Below are positions 1-11,042 of a stretch of 64,000 nt of DNA, one piece after another. The stretch is from Chiridota heheva (taxonomy: Eukaryota > Echinodermata > Holothuroidea > Apodida > Chiridotidae). The first letter of the stretch is position 1. Each line of letters starts with the position of its first letter. Made by a program: the position numbers and the translations under genes. The stretch covers positions 22,501 through 86,500 of the forward strand of contig JAIGNY010000476.1 of assembly GCA_020152595.1 (NCBI GenBank), in the 5' to 3' direction. The notes under the pieces are model-generated. The model did no database searches. It was not told the DNA's origin and saw only the letters and a program-made list of their open reading frames with translations.

Positions 1-407
1 CTTATCAAAACTAAAGTCAACACCATTGTCGTCAGAATGAGTGGTTTTAAGAATGCTTCAAGATGACAGAAGAAACTTCCTGTCTCCGGCCATGTTTTAG
101 CGAATACGGACACAAGTGATAATGGCATCAGCACGACTGTCATAATGAACTGACAAATTGATAAATGCAAAATGTATCGATGGGAGATAGTAAGCAGCTT
201 TGGTTTCTTATAGCACACAACACAAATTAAGCCATTTCCAATAAATGCTGTTACCATTGTAAAAATGAGTATACCAGCTAGAAAAAATGTCCCCAAGAAA
301 CCATAAGTCCCATGGACTTCTCCGCATTCTTCAGTCCCGTTACAAGCTGCTCCGTTGATATGACACAGTGGTACTGACACTGTTTCATTGGCTTCTACTG
401 AATGCAT
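1..407 (-). CDS. Rhodopsin-class GPCR, N-terminal coding exon (partial, runs off left edge)
   Basis: Read from the ATG at 407-405 down to base 1, this gives 135 codons with no stop. The start context is GCCACCATG, a near-ideal Kozak site. The exon appears to begin at 456, after an acceptor that reads TTTTCAG on the minus strand. The N-terminus has Asn-X-Ser/Thr sites (NET, NGT). A first hydrophobic helix contains the TM1 motif IGNGL. The loop YKKPKLLTISHRY leads into TM2, which ends VVLMP. Next come TWPETGSFFCHLEAF, with the Cys expected at 3.25, and a TM3 start LTTMVLTLVLI at the edge. This order is typical of class A receptors. The Asp usual at 2.50 in TM2 appears to be Gln (LSICQF). The YKKxxLLTxS loop recalls GPR161-type receptors, but that comparison is from memory and weak. 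The frame stays open upstream of the ATG to the acceptor, so an earlier start is possible. TM3 onward, including any DRY motif, lies outside the window. Confidence 0.8.
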   Translation of the reverse strand, partial: MHSVEANETVSVPLCHINGAACNGTEECGEVHGTYGFLGTFFLAGILIFTMVTAFIGNGLICVVCYKKPKLLTISHRYILHLSICQFIMTVVLMPLSLVSVFAKTWPETGSFFCHLEAFLKPLILTTMVLTLVLI

Positions 408-456
408 GGTGGCATCTAAGTATCGGTTTCCTGTGCTGCTGAACGTTATTGACTTT
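408..456 (-). promoter_or_regulatory. 5' UTR part of GPCR exon with a short overlapping upstream ORF
   Basis: This is the 49-base untranslated stretch between the predicted acceptor (CAG at 459-457) and the ATG. An upstream ATG in TTAGATGCC opens a six-codon ORF that ends in TAG just past the main start, in another frame. It could reduce initiation at the main ATG. Confidence 0.4.
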
Positions 457-1196
457 CTGAAAATAGAAAATCGGATTCAATGAAAATCTAGAAATTGTTT
501 CTTAGATACAAACTCAAAAAGAATCACACTCTTCATTATGAAACGAACAATTTTTACATCCAAAACTATTCATGTTTACTTGGGAAAACTGTTTCAAATC
601 AATAGTCCTACTAAATTGACTTTTTCAATTAGTTAACACAATTTATTCTCAAACTAGCTGTAACTAATTTCAATTATACTATCTCCTCCTTAAACATTTA
701 AATACTGAATAATATGTACAATATATTTGGTCTGTGAAAACACAAATCTCATTCCGTGATTGTTTCACTGAAAGCAACACCCATTTGTCAGATAGGCCTA
801 TATCATTCCATAGATGTAAATTAGATCATGATGAAACATCATTTTAATCTTTACTGTTACAAATAAATTCAAATCGAAACTTTGAACTATTTTTTCTCCT
901 AATGCCATTTTAATCCTACAAGATGTGAAAAATATTTTAATAGATTTTAAAAAGTTTTAAGTCGGTGGAAAGATTGAAATCGAAAGAATTTAGAGAGTAC
1001 CCTTACATTCCCATGTCAATGGCAATACATAAATGTGTTTATACACTAGTTCTTACATCACCCATGTCAATAGCAATATATTTATATATACTAGTTTCTG
1101 ACATTAAAATCGTATCCTTATACCTGTTTTAAAATAAGTTCTTTCATTATACCAATAATGTTTTAAAATGAGTTTTTCAGTTTGTGTTTTCAATGA
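457..1196. other. AT-rich non-coding DNA upstream of GPCR exon
   Basis: Presumably intron of the GPCR gene, because a splice acceptor precedes the exon. I see no further exon or structured repeat here, apart from a short imperfect direct repeat of 'cccatgtcaatggcaata' near 1010 and 1060. Confidence 0.5.
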
Positions 1197-1197
1197 A

Positions 1198-1404
1198 TCG
1201 TCGCCTGCGTATTTGATAGTACAAATGCTATTAATACGACCCGGACGAGCAGGTACGACGTACGGACAGACATAACATCGACAACCAAGTCAATTTCTTT
1301 GATAACCAGTTGTGGTGCACTGGCGTGTCTACCCACCCCAGGATTGAACCCGGGGCCTCGTGGTCTGTAGACAGGTATGATAACCGCTACACCACAGTAG
1401 GTAG
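1198..1404 (-). mobile_element. tRNA-derived SINE, head plus body
   Basis: On the minus strand, 1404 to about 1330 resembles a tRNA. The A box reads TGGTGTAGCGG (1394-1384) and the B box reads GGTTCAATCC (1350-1341). The body, about 1321-1198, contains gtacgacgtacggacagac and recurs at 20189-20340 without the tRNA head. A dispersed body joined to a pol III-type head marks a SINE and argues against a working tRNA gene. The acceptor stem also pairs poorly. The closest tRNA type (Val, Glu or Asp) cannot be settled by eye. Confidence 0.7.
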
Positions 1405-1756
1405 ATGTCAGTTCATGGCAAACAAATTTTTATAAACATGTCCGGTACGATTTATAATCCTCATTTTAGCAAAACGCATCGATCTCATTCTGAGGCATTA
1501 GGACACCTAACTGCCTAAAGTAATTTCCTAAATTGCAAAAGACATTTTGGTAATCGAGCATGTTTGTTTCTTGCAAGACAATTTAAAAAAATATCGTGCA
1601 TTTTCAGCTGTATATCATTCTGTCATACACCTGCACAGATCAGAGAGCTGCCATTTAGACTGTTAGATGGCACAGATCAAGATAACAAATCACATAGATT
1701 AAAAGATAAAGACAAAATTGGTTCTGTAATATATAATATTCAATCAGGTAATTGAA

Positions 1757-1960
1757 ATTTTAATGATAAGAAAAAGTTTTATAACAAAGTTTTAAAATTA
1801 AAGTTTAAGTGATAAGATAAAGTTTTATAATAAAGTTTTAAAATTGAAGTTTGACTGATAAGATAAAGTTTTGTAATAAAGTTTTGAAATTAAAGTTTGA
1901 CTGATAAGATAAAGTTTTATGATAAAGTTTTAAAATGATAAGATAAAGTTTTATAATTCT
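1757..1960. repeat. Degenerate AT-rich tandem repeat
   Basis: Three to four imperfect units of roughly 60 bp are built from 'gataagataaagtttta' and 'taaagttttaaaatt'. No coding sense was seen. Confidence 0.75.
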
Positions 1961-2018
1961 AATTCACAAATGTCAATTTAAGAAACCGTCACAACCGTCA
2001 AGGAGACTTCAATTACAT

Positions 2019-2567
2019 TTTGATTAGATTTTACAGGCTAATAGAACACTAGAAGCACTGATTAGATTTTACAGGTTGTTAGAACACTAAAAGCACTGAT
2101 TAGATTTTACAGGCTGTTAGAACACTAGAAGCACTGATTAGATTTTACAGGCTGTTAGAACACTAGAAGCACTGATTAGATTTTACAGGCTCTTAGAACA
2201 CTAGACTGCTAGAAGCACTGATTAGATTTTACATGCTGTTAGAACACTAGAAGCACTGATTAGATTTTACAGGCTGTTAGAACACTAGAAGCACTGATTA
2301 GATTTCACAGGCTGTTAGAACACTAGAAGCACTGATTAGATTTCACAGGCTGTTAGAACACTAGAAGCACTGATTAGATTTTACAGGCTGTTAGAACACT
2401 AGAAGCACTGATTAGATTTTACAAGTTGTTAGAACACTAGAAGCACTGATTAGTTTTTACAAGCTGTTAGAACACTAGAAGCACTGATTAGATTTTACAG
2501 GCTGTTAGAACACTAGAAGCACTGATTAGATTTTACAGGCTATTAGAACACCAGAAGCACTGATAAC
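2019..2567. repeat. 38-bp minisatellite, about 14 copies
   Basis: Each 38-bp unit contains 'gattagattttacaggctg' followed by 'ttagaacactagaagcact'. Copies are nearly identical. One near 2205 carries an extra 'agactgct', and a few have t/c or g/a changes. The array ends where the last unit runs into 'gataacgattagtcg'. Confidence 0.95.
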
Positions 2568-4754
2568 GATTAGTCGTAAAACGTTCCACAGTATATGTGA
2601 CATGTCTAGTTGGACGTCAGTTCCTGTTTAGACAAATGTAAGTACTACACTACATTGCGTTATTCAGTTATTTGCACTTTAACCTTACTTTGGTGACAGT
2701 ATCTTTATCCTTCGTGCAAAAACTCGTTCTGGTTTTAGAAGTTTATCTGAAAGATGTTTCCTTATATATACAAATAATATAAGAGTTTTTATTCAGCAAA
2801 GCAGGATTTCAAGTTAAATTATTTCTTCTTAAATCATGCCTTGTATATGAAGTAATCAAGTGTCAGACGATATATAGATATATGGTGAGGCTCCCTACGT
2901 TTATGAATATCAGTAATGATTAATTGATAGTAATATCAGGTTGAAATATACAGGAACTTTAGGAAGGCAAATATTGGCATTCAACATCCTACACACGTCG
3001 GTTTTCTGAAAAGTGTCGAAAGTAAAACAAACATTTAGGTTGATCAGTTGGTGTATCCAATGAGGCTGGTTGTTTGCTTGTGACTCATTCAATGTGCTCG
3101 GCTTGCACTTCTTTTTGTCCCTTCCCGTGGTTCAGGGACTTTTTTTAGAGATCAGAGCATCTTATGAATGGTTAATGTTGTTTGAAAAATGCAAGCTTCA
3201 TTTTCTTAGTTTGGAGCAATACGAAGAAAATTGAATCACCATACGCTTACCACCATTAACCTGTTAACGTGGATTGTATAAACTGTTACCTCGACTGCAG
3301 CACGACATAAATTTGTAAATGGCAGTCGTTGATTCCAAACTTTTTGGGTAGAAATTAATTTTTGCTTACATATGCTGACGCATGTAAATATTATCAAACG
3401 GAGACTAGAGGCTTTACTCAATGTAAACAGCTAAGATCGGTCCATGTGGAGAGGACGAGTAAAGTCGGTACTTGGGCCGTCAAAACCGAAAAGTAAAATA
3501 CACAAAAAACAGTTTCGTTTCAATATTTTCGGCGAAAATTGTCCAAAACTAAATTTTGACCACAAAATCGATTTTGTATGGGCTGTCCCAAACCTGCAAA
3601 AAGGTCCACCTGGGATATAAGGGAGTCTACAGGTATCACCACTTTCTGAAATAAAAAGTAGTAAATATCTCGTACTTTCGAAAGCTTCTTCTGTTCATTC
3701 TGTTGTTACATGCGACCTTTCACAAAATTTAAGGACATTCCAGAGGATGACGAAAATTGCGCAATTACACTATGATTTAATAACTGGGTGGCGCAGTTCC
3801 AGAAAATTCCATGATCTCATACATTGGCTCATACTGACCTGTTGACGCAATATTCTCGATTTGGCTATTTCTATAATTAATTATTTCATCACAGAGGGTC
3901 ACGCCCTACTACGCCTATTTCTGAATATAGAAACTGCTCGAAGTCTATCTCAGAGTCTGTTTTGAAGACAATCGGCGAGGTTTCATCACTTTACAATTAA
4001 CTGTGTCTTATTCTCTTTCATCGAGAATTTACTGCTTTTATTCATTCAGTGTGTGAATATCTATCATAAAGTCAACTTGAATTTTCGTTGGCTTCTGCTT
4101 GCAGGCTCGAGGAATAAATTATCAGAGAAAATCATTGCCTTAAGCTGTATGCCGATATATATCATAAAAACTGGATATTACAGCTTTTATAATTTATTTA
4201 AATGAGCTTATCAACAGACTTAAAACATTTGAGAGAAATCATCACATCAAGATTGTTACAGGATTCTTCCGCGGAACCTGGATCATATATATTGGAATAC
4301 TAAAACTTAAAAAAGCAAACCGTCGCCCACGGAGAGACCAGGCAGATAGCGCATCATCTTCACTATCACAATATCAGGTTAGGATATAATTGGATTTTAT
4401 TATATTAAGAATCAGTCATTTTATTAGAAGAAATTTTGAATACATTCTATTTTAAGTTAAAAGCCACCGATCTTGATTTTATCTTTAAGCATTCTTATGA
4501 ACGTAAATTTAGGGGAGGATGGGGATATATTCCCACACTTTTGGACAAGTGGGATAATCCATACTATCACCTCCCCCTCCCCCTCCTCTCTCCCCCCCCC
4601 CTACCCCTTCCTCCCCTTCCCCACCTCCACTTTTTGGGCCGAAGGTACTTAAAAATTAAGTGATAAATTACATTTTGAAAGGTATTAGGAAGCATATATC
4701 ATACAGATGACATTAGGCTATAAGCCTAATGGCTTGATAGAAATAGCTTCTTCT
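2568..4754. other. Intergenic DNA with no gene seen
   Basis: No exon-like coding was recognised. The only landmark is a strand-biased C/T tract at 4568-4630. Short ORFs here have no recognisable motifs. Confidence 0.5.
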
Positions 4755-5425
4755 ACTTAATTACATTCATCTGAATTTTAGGAATCGCTTTCCGCCACTA
4801 TAATATAAACAATGTTAAAATTGGACCTTGAATAGGAAATGCGTTAATTCGTCTTTACGGTTTTTTATCATATAAATGATTACAATTTTTACACAATGAC
4901 TTGCTGTTTGATACTTTAACTTTTCACTTTTGAAAGAATTGATTAAATCTGACCAAGAGCAGCAACGGAAATAAATAACGTGTCGCTTATCATCAAATCA
5001 TCTGATCAAAGAGATTAAATATAACCATAAAAATTTGTATTTCATTCAATTATATTATTTTATTATCTTTTTATGGAATTAATTCGAGGTTCTTCAGATT
5101 TACTTCTGTGATCGTTGCTATCACTGTGAAACCAATTAAAACGTTTCTTCATGCCTTACTTCAATATAATATGAAAGGTAATGCAGGTATGAGCAGGCCC
5201 GTAGCCAGAGTTCAAATTTTCGGGGGGGCACAAAAGCAGGTTGACGTTTGTGCTGCGTATAAGACCTTGTATGTGTTATTTTATGATATTAGCGAAAACG
5301 CTTTGATTTTTTTTTTTTTGGGGGCTCCCCCCTCCCCTCCTTCCTCTCCTCCCGACCTTGGGTATATATACAAGTTGTCGAACAAGTCTTGATTCTGCAC
5401 ACTGGACTATGTTTACTTCTATTAT
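4755..5425. repeat. Tandem segmental duplication, unit 1 (interrupted)
   Basis: This unit aligns by eye with 5466-5980. Shared blocks in the same order include 'ttccgccactat', 'accttgaataggaaatgcg', 'gtgtcgctta', 'aaatcatctgatca' and 'aaaccaatta'. It differs mainly by an extra block, about 5188-5372, that is absent from unit 2. Confidence 0.8.
5188..5372. mobile_element. Short transposon-like insertion within duplication unit 1
   Basis: The block begins 'aggcccgtagccagag' and includes G-runs and a T/G/C-rich tract. It is missing from the sister unit 5466-5980, so it arrived after the duplication. Its left edge resembles the 'ggcgtagccaga' terminus of the element at 16111. Possible 'ggtat' target repeats flank it. 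The call rests on presence or absence between the two units. Confidence 0.5.
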
Positions 5426-5465
5426 TTAGGAATAACTACAAAAAGTATAGTTCTATGCTTTTTTT

Positions 5466-5980
5466 ACATTCAGCCGAATGTTAGGAATTGTTTTCCGCCA
5501 CTATATGACTATAAAAATAATAAAGAATGTTAGAATTTGACCTTGAATAGGAAATGCGCTAATTCTTCTTCTTTTTCTTCTTTTTTTTCGTCTTTTTCAA
5601 TGATTAAATTTTGTACAAAATGACTTACTGTTTAAATTGATAATTTACCTCGTCACTTTAGAAAGAATCGATGAAATCTGACTAACAGCAGCAGCAGAAA
5701 TAAATAAAGTGTCGCTTAGCACTAAATCATCTGATCATGGAGATTAAATACATCTATGAAAAATTAAAACCATAATTTGTTTATTACAGATTTGTATTAC
5801 CTTTCCAGAGCTTCTGCAGATTCACTATGTAATCGTCGTCGTTGTCACTAAAACCAATTAGAATGTTTCTTTATGCTTGTATTCCATATATTATGCAGGG
5901 TATAAGAGTCATCGAGTAAATCTTGATTTCTGCGCATTGCTGTCCTCGCTGACTGACAAGCTCTGTTTACTTGTATTTGT
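5466..5980. repeat. Tandem segmental duplication, unit 2 (uninterrupted)
   Basis: Diverged partner of 4755-5425, in the same orientation. It lacks the transposon-like block and carries a T/C-rich expansion near 5568-5590. No gene was recognised inside either unit. Confidence 0.8.
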
Positions 5981-7280
5981 TGAATACCTTTGTTATACAG
6001 GAAACTATATGTTACATAATATTCACCTTCATTTGCGGTAAAGTTCCCTTTTAGGATATACGAAGTATTTTATAGTTCCGGAATGTCAGTCAATTCATCA
6101 TTACTGAACAATACAAAGCTGAGATGGGTTATTGCGTTACTTTAAAATCGTATACATGTAAATTTACGTTCCGGATACTGACACATTAAACTCGAAATCT
6201 ATGTAGAGTAACCCAGTTTGCAGCCTTTACAGTACTAACTCCGTAAAGTGAGAAATGTTATCCAAAATACATTGTTTCTGATAAACACGGCCACGAGGTT
6301 AACTATGGACCATTTATTTCCAAAATTATTTGCAACTCTTCAAATGTCTTCAAGCAAGGCTCTTCAATGGGTGATACTGAAAAGAAAAAAAATACATTTA
6401 TCATACATATAACAATTTCGTAACTGTTGCATATTTTACCAGTTTACTCAGTGTTTCATGTACGTTTGAGTTCATTGTGTATAATGCATATTTGTCATGT
6501 TTGTTACTTTTGTGAAATACTCAATTTCCTAGCAGTCAAGCTCACTGCATATCATAACGGTGAATTGAGGGAAACAAACAGCTTTTTTTTTCTTCAAATA
6601 TCAATTTGCAAAAAGATCATACAATTACACTGAAAAATAGAGACATACGAAAAAGAGAAATGCGAAGAGCATTTATCGTGCATGGAGCAACATGGTCACC
6701 TGAGTGCCTGAGAAGAGCGGTTGCTATACCAGTATACCAAAAATTGATCTGGAGTAGGTAGGTGCTTTATAAGATTGTCCTTTCGGCCATCGAATCATTG
6801 GTCCCATAGCCTATATTTTTAAGTATAGCCTATATATATAATTTTGCAGCTCTTCATATGTTGACGTGGGTCAAAAAGCATTGCTGAATATTTCCAGAAA
6901 AATAGGATTTAGATCATTATGTGTGTTTGTGCAAGGAGGGTCGCACGAGAAAATGTTAAGACTTGAAAATCAAGAGGGCGAAACTGTACAAAAGGGTACT
7001 TTAAAAGGCGTCACATGAGTCTTCCCATTGTGAGAACTAATGAGGAACGCATGCAGGTCAGATGGTGACGCGAAATTATGAGAAAAGGCACTGTTAATGA
7101 CCAAGACATCAATTTTTACAGCAAAAAGGTGTTGGAGTAACACGTACAACTTTTTTTTTTTAAAGCCAGTGGCGTAAGTAACGCTTTGATTTGAAAAACG
7201 GGGAAAACCGACAAGGTGTACTTTTTCCTCGTTGCCCGCGGTGAAGGGGAGAACAACCTCCGTTATGTAGGCAAGTTTAA
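5981..7280. other. Intergenic DNA with no gene seen
   Basis: No splice-bounded coding or structured repeat was recognised. A 'ccagtggcgtaag' near 7169 resembles the terminus of the GGCGTA-type DNA transposons in this window, but no partner end was found. Confidence 0.4.
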
Positions 7281-7516
7281 AGTGGCACTAGACCGAAAAG
7301 TCAGGTCGCTCGTTTTTGCAAATTTCGCAAATACATAATCCACAACAGATCGATAAACGTAATGCCTCCATAGCCCACAGGCGACGTGATGGCAAAGGTC
7401 ACTTAATATTCATATTAACCAGCAAATTGCTATACCGTTGCGTGCTAGATAAGTATTTGATTTTGGGGGGGAAACCCCCTAAAAATAATCTCTCGCTTTT
7501 CGGTCTAGTGCTATTT
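7281..7516. mobile_element. Small MITE with perfect inner inverted repeats
   Basis: CACTAGACCGAAAAG (7286-7300) is matched by its exact reverse complement at 7496-7510, and the outer bases also match imperfectly. The roughly 236-bp element has no coding capacity. An internal G7/C5 hairpin lies at about 7464-7480. Confidence 0.75.
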
Positions 7517-7566
7517 CTTTTTACACGGTTTCATTTATTATAAGCATACGATTCAATAAGTGCTCC

Positions 7567-7809
7567 ATCAAATGTTTTGTATTTGTTTCAAGTTTTAATG
7601 ATTAAATTTTCTTCATAAAAACTGTCGTTTAACTTTTAAGATTTTTGTCCAATGGTATATGGTTTATGGTAATAGTTAAATACAATCATCAAATGTTTTG
7701 TATTTGTTTCAAGTTTTAATGATTGAATTTTCTTCATAAAAACTGTCGTTTAACTTTTGTAAGATTTTTGTCCAATGGTATATTGTTTATGGTAATAGGT
7801 CAATACAAC
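7567..7809. repeat. About 121-bp tandem duplication
   Basis: Two adjacent near-identical copies start 'atcaaatgttttgtatttg' at about 7567 and 7687. They differ by a few substitutions and a short 'gta' insertion. The second copy abuts the 16-bp satellite. Confidence 0.9.
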
Positions 7810-7857
7810 GACAGCCTTTTTTATAGGCCTACTTGTAAGAGTAGTCAGATAATCATG

Positions 7858-9132
7858 GGCTGCCCGCCATATGGGTGGCCCGCCATATGGGTGGCCCGCC
7901 ATATGGGTGGCCCGCCATATGGGTGGCCCGCCATATGGGTGGCCCGCCATATGGGTGGCCCGCCATATGGGTGGCCCGCCATATGGGTGGCCCGCCATAT
8001 GGGCGGCCCGCCATATGGGCGGCCCGCCATATGGGCGGCCCGCCATATGGGCGGCCCGCCATATGGGCGGCCCGCCATATGGGCGGCCCGCCATATGGGT
8101 GGCCCGCCATATGGGTGGCCCGCCATATGGGTGGCCCGCCATATGGGTGGCCCGCCATGTGGGTGGCCCGCCGTGGGTGGCCCGCCATGTGGGTGGCCCG
8201 CCATGTGGGTGGCCCGCCATGTGGGTGGCCCGCCATGTGGGTGGCCCGCCATGTGGGTGGCCCGCCATGTGGGTGGCCCGCCATGTGGGTGGCCCGCCAT
8301 GTGGGTGGCCCGCCATGTGGGTGGCCCGCCATGTGGGTGGCCCGCCATGTGGGTGGCCCGCCATGTGGGTGGCCCGCCATGTGGGTGGCCCGCCATGTGG
8401 GTGGCCCGCCATGTGGGTGGCCCGCCATGTGGGTGGCCCGCCATGTGGGTGGCCCGCCATGTGGGTGGCCCGCCATGTGGGTGGCCGCCATGTGGGTGGC
8501 CCGCCATGTGGGTGGCCCGCCATGTGGGTGGCCCGCCATGTGGGTGGCCCGCCATGTGGGTGGCCCGCCATGTGGGTGGCCCGCCATGTGGGTGGCCCGC
8601 CATGTGGGTGGCCCGCCATGTGGGTGGCCCGCCATGTGGGTGGCCCGCCATGTGGGTGGCCCGCCATGTGGGTGGCCCGCCATGTGGGTGGCCCGCCATA
8701 TGGGTGGCCCGCCATATGGGCGGCCCGCCATATGGGCGGCCCGCCATATGGGCGGCCCGCCATATGGGCGGCCCGCCATATGGGCGGCCCGCCATATGGG
8801 CGGCCCGCCACGTGGGCGGCCCGCCACGTGGGCGGCCCGCCACGTGGGCGGCCCGCCACGTGGGCGGCCCGCCACGTGGGCGGCCCGCCACGGGCGGCCC
8901 GCCCGTGGGCGGCCCGCCACGTGGGCGGCCCGCCACGTGGGCGGCCCGCCACGTGGGCGGCCCGCCACGTGGGCGGCCCGCCACGTGGGCGGCCCGCCAC
9001 GTGGGCGGCCCGCCACGTGGGCGGCCCGCCACATGGGCGGCCCGCCACATGGGCAACCCGCCCATGGGCGGCCCGCCATATGGGCGGCCCGCCATATGGG
9101 CAACCCGCCATATGGGTGGCCCGCCATATGGG
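7858..9132. repeat. 16-bp GC-rich, CpG-dense satellite, about 79 copies
   Basis: The unit is GGGYGGCCCGCCAYRT. Blocks run in order: CATATG with GGGTGG, CATATG with GGGCGG, a long CATGTG block (about 8150-8695), CATATG with GGGCGG again, CACGTG with GGGCGG (about 8806-9020), then CACATG and irregular units. Because 16 is not a multiple of 3 and the unit has no stops, all six frames stay open for over a kilobase. Those frames are an artefact and I do not call a protein. The CACGTG and GGGCGG motifs match E-box and GC-box cores. Confidence 0.97.
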
Positions 9133-9299
9133 CAAGGGTAGTAGAATTTGCCTCCTGAAGATTTGGTAATCATTATTCTTTGCATTGAATTTTATGTATA
9201 ATCTAAAAGATATTCATATTTCTCCTTCCCCCAATCATGTTTTGCCCCTGCAACTAAAGTGTTGAGTTTTACGTTTGTCCTCCGCCGCCATTTTGGCCG

Positions 9300-10010
9300 C
9301 GCTATACAAACAAATTTAAGCTATGTCGCGTAAAAGTCTAATCAACAACAAAAAACACTTATCTGTAAAAACACCGAGCAAAGGCAAAGAGACAAGAGTG
9401 GTCTAGCCACCAATAAATTACTAGCTTACAAAAAGTGTAATGCAACAAAATGTAAAAAAAAGACAGCAATACCCACCCAAAGGGATCTTCTCAGAGTCCC
9501 CTCTCCCCGTCCAGGAGCTATCATGGAAAGCATAAACACACAAACTAGGTTACCACGAGGAAACACTAGATGTCAAAACAGAAAAACAAATAAGTCTTGT
9601 AGTCGGGAAAACAAAATCAATTACAAAAATATAAAAAACATCTAAACGTAGAAATAGCAAATAAACGAATGAAAAACCAACAACAAAACCCAGATAACAA
9701 AACAGAAGGACAAAATGGTGCATTCTTTTAAATCCTAAAAAAAGAAATAAATAAACTAGCTAAGCATTAACGTTACACCTAATCCTAAGGGAATACAAAA
9801 CCAAAAAAAACCTCAAAACTCCTATCTAGGCCGTTCGCCGGCAGTTTAAGAGTCTAGCCCCACCGGCACACCACTCACAAGCCCTTCAGACAGTCAGAAT
9901 AGGAGTTTTCTAAACTGGGCTACGAAAGAAACAAAATAAATAAGACCGAAAAACCACCAGACAAGCCCTAAAAACTGCAACTAAAATCTCTTACAGCCGC
10001 CTGTGCAGAG
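9300..10010 (+). other. A-rich, T-poor strand-asymmetric block of unknown origin
   Basis: The plus strand is strongly A-rich and T-poor over about 700 bases, unlike its flanks. Such asymmetry is common in coding strands of retroelements, but every frame is broken by stops and I recognise no motif. It could be a decayed LINE or LTR element. Confidence 0.35.
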
Positions 10011-10775
10011 AGTGTCTTTTCATTTTATTACATCAGCAACATTTAAACCCATTCAAAGGATGAAAACAGTGTGGGTGTAAAAGGAGCCATGTTTTTTCAG
10101 TGACAGACATCTTTTATAATCGGCACATTAAGCGATAATCACAGAGTTACTCAATCTTTGTCATGTCATTCTTGTCCAATAATAATTGTTGGTAATTTCT
10201 AATGAGTTTCCTTTGATGTTTGTTTAACCATCTCCAATAAGAAAAGGTTATGCACTACGTTGACGTAAATACTTTCGAGAAGGATACACGGCTCCTTTAG
10301 TTTTGTTTGATTAAAGGCATGAATTCGATTAGACCACTTTATTTGATGAAAATGATCATGCAACGTAATTTATATTTACGAAAAGCCTTTTTTTCAAGAT
10401 GATGCATTGTATTTCAGTTGTAAAATAGTTGAATTGTCGAGGAAGAGCAATTCACACAGTGAACTGTTGAGGTTTTAAAACTCCTTTGTATGCGAATAGC
10501 GTATAAGCCTGTTAACTGCGTGGTTAAAATTTGAAAGAAGCGCTTATCATTATGATCAAACACAAAACGAAACTAATCCCAGTGGTATCGATGGGGTGAC
10601 CAAACAACTAGTCCTTGGGATGAATAACGTACGATTAAAGAACTTCTCCACTCCCATATATTTTTAACAAGATGTTCAGATTTATTTTTAAATCAACCAT
10701 AAAATTCTAACTGTCAATCGTTCATAACTTTTTCTTGCAATAAAATTATTAACAAGAGCTAATACAAGAAATAAT
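10011..10775. other. Intergenic DNA with no feature seen
   Basis: No coding, RNA gene or repeat recognised. Confidence 0.4.
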
Positions 10776-11042
10776 CATGACCTTAATTTTCAGGTTCCCT
10801 ATGCTAAAAAGAATGTATATAAACACTCTTTCCTCCCTCACACACTAAAGGATTGGAATGCTTTACCGTCAGACATTGTACATGCACCAAGTCTCAACTG
10901 TTTCAAAGCTAAACTTACTAACACTTGTATTGCTAACTAGTTTTTTTTACTCATACTTTTTACGCTCGGTTGGCGTTCATGTCCTCTTAAATGATTTTTG
11001 CCGACTTAACCGATTCAGATTCAGATTCGGAAGACAAATTCT
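10776..11042 (+). mobile_element. LINE (CR1/L2-like) 3' end fragment
   Basis: A plus-strand frame reads HSFLPHTLKDWNALPSDIV and then APSLNCFKAKL. This is the conserved C-terminal tail of CR1/L2/jockey-type reverse transcriptases (W-N-x-LP-x-x-V-x-x-APSLxxFK). The 3' end falls in a short GATTCA microsatellite (11020-11037), typical of such LINE tails. A deleted relative lies at 37868-38045, in the same orientation. Confidence 0.75.

Noticed and set aside
1330-1404. Functional tRNA gene on the minus strand
   Set aside because: A and B boxes are present, but the acceptor stem pairs poorly and the body is a dispersed repeat, so a SINE head is the better reading.
2019-2567. CRISPR-like array (regular 38-bp units)
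   Set aside because: There are no unique spacers; the whole unit repeats. Eukaryotic minisatellite.
7723-9185. Open frames of 424-472 codons on both strands, rich in Gly-Pro-Pro and Trp-Ala
   Set aside because: They are the 16-bp satellite read in every frame. The unit lacks stops, and all six frames are equally open.
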